From Rikenellaceae bacterium (GTDB lineage: Bacteria > Bacteroidota > Bacteroidia > Bacteroidales > Rikenellaceae), in NCBI GenBank assembly GCA_015059785.1, contig SUZS01000001.1:124001-188000 (forward strand): a stretch of DNA of 64,000 nucleotides, written 5' to 3'. Positions 61,405 to 64,000 of the stretch are shown here, piece by piece. Every line of letters starts with the position of its first letter. The first letter of the stretch is position 1. The notes beneath the pieces are model-generated. The model was not told where the DNA came from, searched no databases, and saw only the letters and a program-made list of their open reading frames with translations. A program made the position numbers and the translations under genes.

Positions 61405-62199
61405 GTGCTTGATTTTATACTCCGTCCAATAAAACGAAACTTTGGACAAGATAAGGAGTACTACCGAATGATAGACGACATCTTCGGTTTTATTCCAAAC
61501 AATATAGAACTCTATAAACTGGCGCTGATTCACAAATCAGCGTCTATTGTTATTGATGGACAGACAATAAACAACGAGCGTCTGGAGTTTTTAGGCGACG
61601 CGGTTATTGAGAGCGTTACATCCGACTACCTCTTTATTGAGTACCCCGAGTACGACGAGGGACGCCTGACACAGCTGCGCTCAAAGATTGTCTCACGCCA
61701 GTCCCTCAATGGCATTGCCAAGACCCTCGGCCTTGATAAGTGTGTGATTTGCAACCACTCAGTATCTTCTTCCCAGAAGCATATCTTCGGAGATGCCTTT
61801 GAGGCTATGATGGGTGCGATATACCTTGACCAAGGATACAACTTTGTCAACCGCCTGCTTATCAACGGCATCTACGCCACAGCCCTATCTCTTGACCGCG
61901 TAGATGAGGAGGAGACCGACTTCAAGAGCCGACTTATAGAGTGGGGACAGAAACACCACCACCTCATCACCTTCAAAACTAAGGGTATCGGCAAGGGCGG
62001 TAGCGCAGGTGCACACTCCTTCCGTAGCACCGTGCTCATCGACGACCTTGAGGTGGGACACGGTATGGGCGAGTCCAAAAAGGAGGCAGAACAGGCCGCT
62101 GCACAATCCGTCGCCCACGAGATGAACGACGAATTTTGCGCTCGTCTGCTCGATAAACTTGACCGCCTTGAGGCCACAACACCGAAAAAAGTATCATAG
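61405..62199 (+). CDS. rnc: Ribonuclease III
   Basis: 264 residues with a GTG start 4 bp after fabF; the first residues (MLDFILRPIKRNFGQDKEYY) fit the Bacteroidetes form. The nuclease signature is NNERLEFLGDAVIESVTSDYLF; a second acidic site is in FGDAFEAMMGAIYLDQGYNF. The double-stranded RNA-binding domain lies at the C-terminus (FKSRLIEWGQKHHHLITF, ESKKEAEQAAAQSVA). It processes rRNA precursors and other double-stranded RNA. Confidence 0.95.
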   Translation: MLDFILRPIKRNFGQDKEYYRMIDDIFGFIPNNIELYKLALIHKSASIVIDGQTINNERLEFLGDAVIESVTSDYLFIEYPEYDEGRLTQLRSKIVSRQSLNGIAKTLGLDKCVICNHSVSSSQKHIFGDAFEAMMGAIYLDQGYNFVNRLLINGIYATALSLDRVDEEETDFKSRLIEWGQKHHHLITFKTKGIGKGGSAGAHSFRSTVLIDDLEVGHGMGESKKEAEQAAAQSVAHEMNDEFCARLLDKLDRLEATTPKKVS

Positions 62200-62531
62200 T
62201 AGAGAGATTAAGGAGATTTTTCGCTAAATTCTCTGTTCTGCGTAGCAAACTCTTTGCTCTTTAGTAAATGGCTAATAGCAAAAGGTCAAAGATTTGCACA
62301 TTAATTTTTTTTGCATTATCTTTGCCCCTGCGTATCAACCTCTTATAATGGGTGGGCGGCAAAAAGAGTTGCAGAGTGTTATCAGGCGTTGTTTTGCGTG
62401 GGGGGGGGTAAATGCCCTTTTGCGAATAGCGGGTAGCAGATGCAGGTCGGGATTAGGGAGCAATGACTCACTATGGTATGCCAAACACAGCGATAATGTT
62501 GAGCGGAAACTATTAAATTTTTGTTGCAACA
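62200..62531 (+). promoter_or_regulatory. rplS promoter and ~200-nt leader
   Basis: The first part (62200-62290) carries short TTAAGG/GCTAA-type repeats. A consensus promoter follows: TTTG 62293-62296, 20-bp spacer, TATCTTTG 62317-62324. The leader from about 62331 to the rplS ATG is GC-richer than most gaps here and contains a G9 tract at 62400-62408 and several short complementary segments. This suggests a ribosomal-protein leader structure, but I cannot name a known motif. Confidence 0.6.
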
Positions 62532-62909
62532 ATGAACAAGGATTCGTTGATTAGACTCGTGAACGAGCAGATGTGGGCAAAGAGCGATGCAGAGATCCCA
62601 CAGTTTAATGCAGGTGATACTATCACCGTAACTTACCGCATCGTAGAGGGTAGCAAGGAGCGTCTTCAGAGCTTCCGTGGTGTTGTTATCCAGATTAAGG
62701 GTACAGGTAAGACCAAGATGTTTACAATCCGTAAGATTTCTAACGGTGTAGGCGTTGAGCGTATCTTCCCACTCTACTCTCCACACCTTGACAAGATCGA
62801 GGTAAACAAGCGTGGTGTTGTTCGCCGTGCTCGTATCTACTACTTCCGCGATCTTACTGGTAAGAAGGCTCGTATCAAGGAGCGTCGTGTTGCTAAGACT
62901 GAGGCTTAA
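62532..62909 (+). CDS. rplS: 50S ribosomal protein L19
   Basis: 125 residues. The family pattern is complete: FNAGDTITVTYRIVEGSKERLQSFRGVVIQIKG, TFTIRKIS-type MFTIRKISNGVGVERIFPLYSPHLDKIEV and KRGVVRRARIYYFRDLTGKKARIKE. It sits at the interface of the ribosomal subunits. It is single-gene with its own leader and a strong terminator. Confidence 0.98.
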   Translation: MNKDSLIRLVNEQMWAKSDAEIPQFNAGDTITVTYRIVEGSKERLQSFRGVVIQIKGTGKTKMFTIRKISNGVGVERIFPLYSPHLDKIEVNKRGVVRRARIYYFRDLTGKKARIKERRVAKTEA

Positions 62910-62931
62910 TCCTTCAGTGTTAAGCAGTGTT

Positions 62932-62967
62932 GAGGTTGCCATAAAAATCGGGCAACCTCTCTTTTTT
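62932..62967 (+). terminator. Terminator of rplS
   Basis: GAGGTTGCC (62932-62940) pairs with GGCAACCTC (62951-62959), followed by a T run. The -7 element TATATTTG of the next gene is at 62983-62990. Confidence 0.85.
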
Positions 62968-63026
62968 TACGATTTTTTGTCGTATATTTGTAATTGGAAA
63001 TTGACAAAATTAAAACACAGCATACT

Positions 63027-63419
63027 ATGGAGTTTGAAGGAACAGTATTTAGAATTATGCCAGCAACCAGTGGCCAGTCTGCCCGCGGTGCTTGGCAGCG
63101 TCAGGAGGTTATCTTTGATATGAAGAGCCAGTCGCAGTACCCACGCAAGGTCTGCGTAACATTCTTTAATAAACCCGAGGAGGTTGCACGCCTTACTGTG
63201 GGTGCGGAGTACACAGTATCTATAGATATTGAGTCTCGCGAGTATAACGGCAAGTGGTACACAGATGTTCGCGCTTGGCGAATTGTACCAAAGGAGCAGA
63301 CCCCACCAACCCCTGCCGGTGGCGTTAACCCACCAGCCTACAGCGCGCCAATGCCTACCGAGGAGCCAGCCTACGCCCGCAGCTCCGCTGCGCAGGATGT
63401 TGACGACCTTCCATTCTAA
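63027..63419 (+). CDS. DUF3127 protein with SSB-like acidic tail
   Basis: 130 residues from the ATG at 63027 (MEFEGTVFRIMPATSGQSAR); an in-frame ATG 33 bp upstream lies close to the -7 promoter element and is less likely. The ~90-residue core (GAWQRQEVIFDMKSQSQYPRKVCVTFFN and TVSIDIESREYNGKWYTDVRAWRI) looks like an OB-fold nucleic-acid-binding domain and matches DUF3127. A proline-rich linker leads to DVDDLPF, very like the C-terminal tip by which SSB recruits repair proteins. A single-strand DNA-binding role is inferred. A terminator follows at 63431-63458. Confidence 0.8.
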   Translation: MEFEGTVFRIMPATSGQSARGAWQRQEVIFDMKSQSQYPRKVCVTFFNKPEEVARLTVGAEYTVSIDIESREYNGKWYTDVRAWRIVPKEQTPPTPAGGVNPPAYSAPMPTEEPAYARSSAAQDVDDLPF

Positions 63420-63430
63420 AACACTTATAA

Positions 63431-63458
63431 AAAACGACTCTTCACGAGTCGTTTTTTA
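63431..63458 (+). terminator. Terminator of the DUF3127 gene
   Basis: AAAACGACTC pairs with GAGTCGTTTT followed by TT. Confidence 0.8.
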
Positions 63459-63494
63459 TTTTGCATGCCACTTTAAAACAGTTGCATTATACAT

Positions 63495-64000
63495 CTAATC
63501 ATTATATCCGCTGAAGAGGTAGATTCTAACCGAAACTCCGATATTCAAACGGGACTTCATAAAATCATGGACACTCTCATAGTCATCCAGCGTAGCGAAA
63601 GAACTTCCGTTATTATACACTACCCACGAAGATAGGCTATTACCATTACCATTGAATGTCGGAGTGATATTATAGATGCCATATAGCGATATATCCCACA
63701 ATTTTTCTCCATAGCCTAAAGCGACCATACAAGAGACTGAACTCTTATTGAGAACATCCTCTATCTTATACTTCGTATCTGAAGCAAATGTCAAAGCGGA
63801 AGATGAACTTGATGATATATTTTTAGTTTTATAAAACGAAGAAAGATTCAAATTATACATTCCCCCAGCCTCAACATAGATACTCTCATATGTATTCCAG
63901 TGGCGCACATTAAATCTAAGTTTGGCAAGCGGAGAGAACTGACTTACAGCGAACAGTGGATCACCTTTATAACTATCTTCCTCGAGACTATCAGCATAGT
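63495..64000 (-). CDS. C-terminal part of an outer-membrane beta-barrel protein
   Basis: The frame runs in from the right edge without a stop, so the gene starts outside the window; about 168 residues are visible. They alternate polar and hydrophobic residues in strand-like segments (YESIYVEAGGMYNLNLSSFY, SCMVALGYGEKLWDISLYGIYNI), ending KSRLNIGVSVRIYLFSGYND. This resembles the end of a small outer-membrane barrel of unknown role. AT content is higher than in the neighbours. Confidence 0.6.
   Translation of the reverse strand, partial: YADSLEEDSYKGDPLFAVSQFSPLAKLRFNVRHWNTYESIYVEAGGMYNLNLSSFYKTKNISSSSSSALTFASDTKYKIEDVLNKSSVSCMVALGYGEKLWDISLYGIYNITPTFNGNGNSLSSWVVYNNGSSFATLDDYESVHDFMKSRLNIGVSVRIYLFSGYND

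Overview
The window is a bacterial chromosome segment from the order Bacteroidales. An Alistipes/Rikenellaceae-like genome is my best guess, by inference. The support is: repeated promoters of the Bacteroidetes type TTTG-N19/20-TAnnTTTG, a FecR-type anti-sigma next to a Bacteroidetes ECF sigma factor, a short primary sigma factor with no region 1.1, a DUF2723 membrane protein, a PG0541-type protein behind an RND pump, and many Cys-anchored lipoproteins. Start codons mostly lack a Shine-Dalgarno sequence, as expected for this phylum.

Layout. 1-18.5 kb is mainly core genome: anti-sigma/ECF sigma, cysS with a large DUF2723 membrane protein, tRNA-Gln, a nucleoside transporter, metK diverging from a subtilisin-like lipoprotein operon that ends in rsmA, tRNA-Glu with a duplicated 3' end, gcvP, a duplicated-domain membrane protein, a SlyD-type isomerase and a TerB-like protein. 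About 18.5-29.9 kb is an accessory island that ends in tRNA-Leu. It carries a DUF6291-like protein, an XRE repressor, a DUF2693-type protein, a 1490-residue mosaic coiled-coil/leucine-rich-repeat lipoprotein, an AbiH-type phage-defence protein, a resolvase/invertase-size serine recombinase, and a small ORF plus a large serine recombinase whose 3' end runs into the tRNA. Two 59-bp inverted repeats (56/59 identical) enclose 6.6 kb of this island directly beside the small recombinase, so the segment may be invertible.

From 30.4 to 33.5 kb, after ndk, there is a second accessory block. It holds a structured-RNA candidate, an EcoRI-family adenine methyltransferase, a DUF262-HNH nuclease, and then three copies of an apparently undescribed RNA structure whose two helices show compensatory base changes between copies.

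33.5-64 kb is again mostly core: an Ig-like lipoprotein, the glyS-ruvX-def-lnt-folC-radC run, mtlD with an OPA-family sugar-phosphate transporter, a large secreted protein with four DUF1566-like domains, a secreted hydrolase, an HtrA protease, rpoD, a TetR-controlled RND efflux operon, waaA, yraN, pepE, acpP-fabF-rnc, rplS, a DUF3127 protein and the end of an outer-membrane protein gene cut by the window edge.

Functionally the core parts cover translation (CysRS, GlyRS, tRNAs, L19, RsmA, deformylase), lipoprotein and envelope maturation (Lnt, WaaA, HtrA), fatty-acid synthesis and efflux. The two accessory blocks combine phage defence (AbiH, methyltransferase/HNH) with site-specific recombination and a variable-looking surface protein. 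All family names come from reading the protein sequences; no database search was possible.
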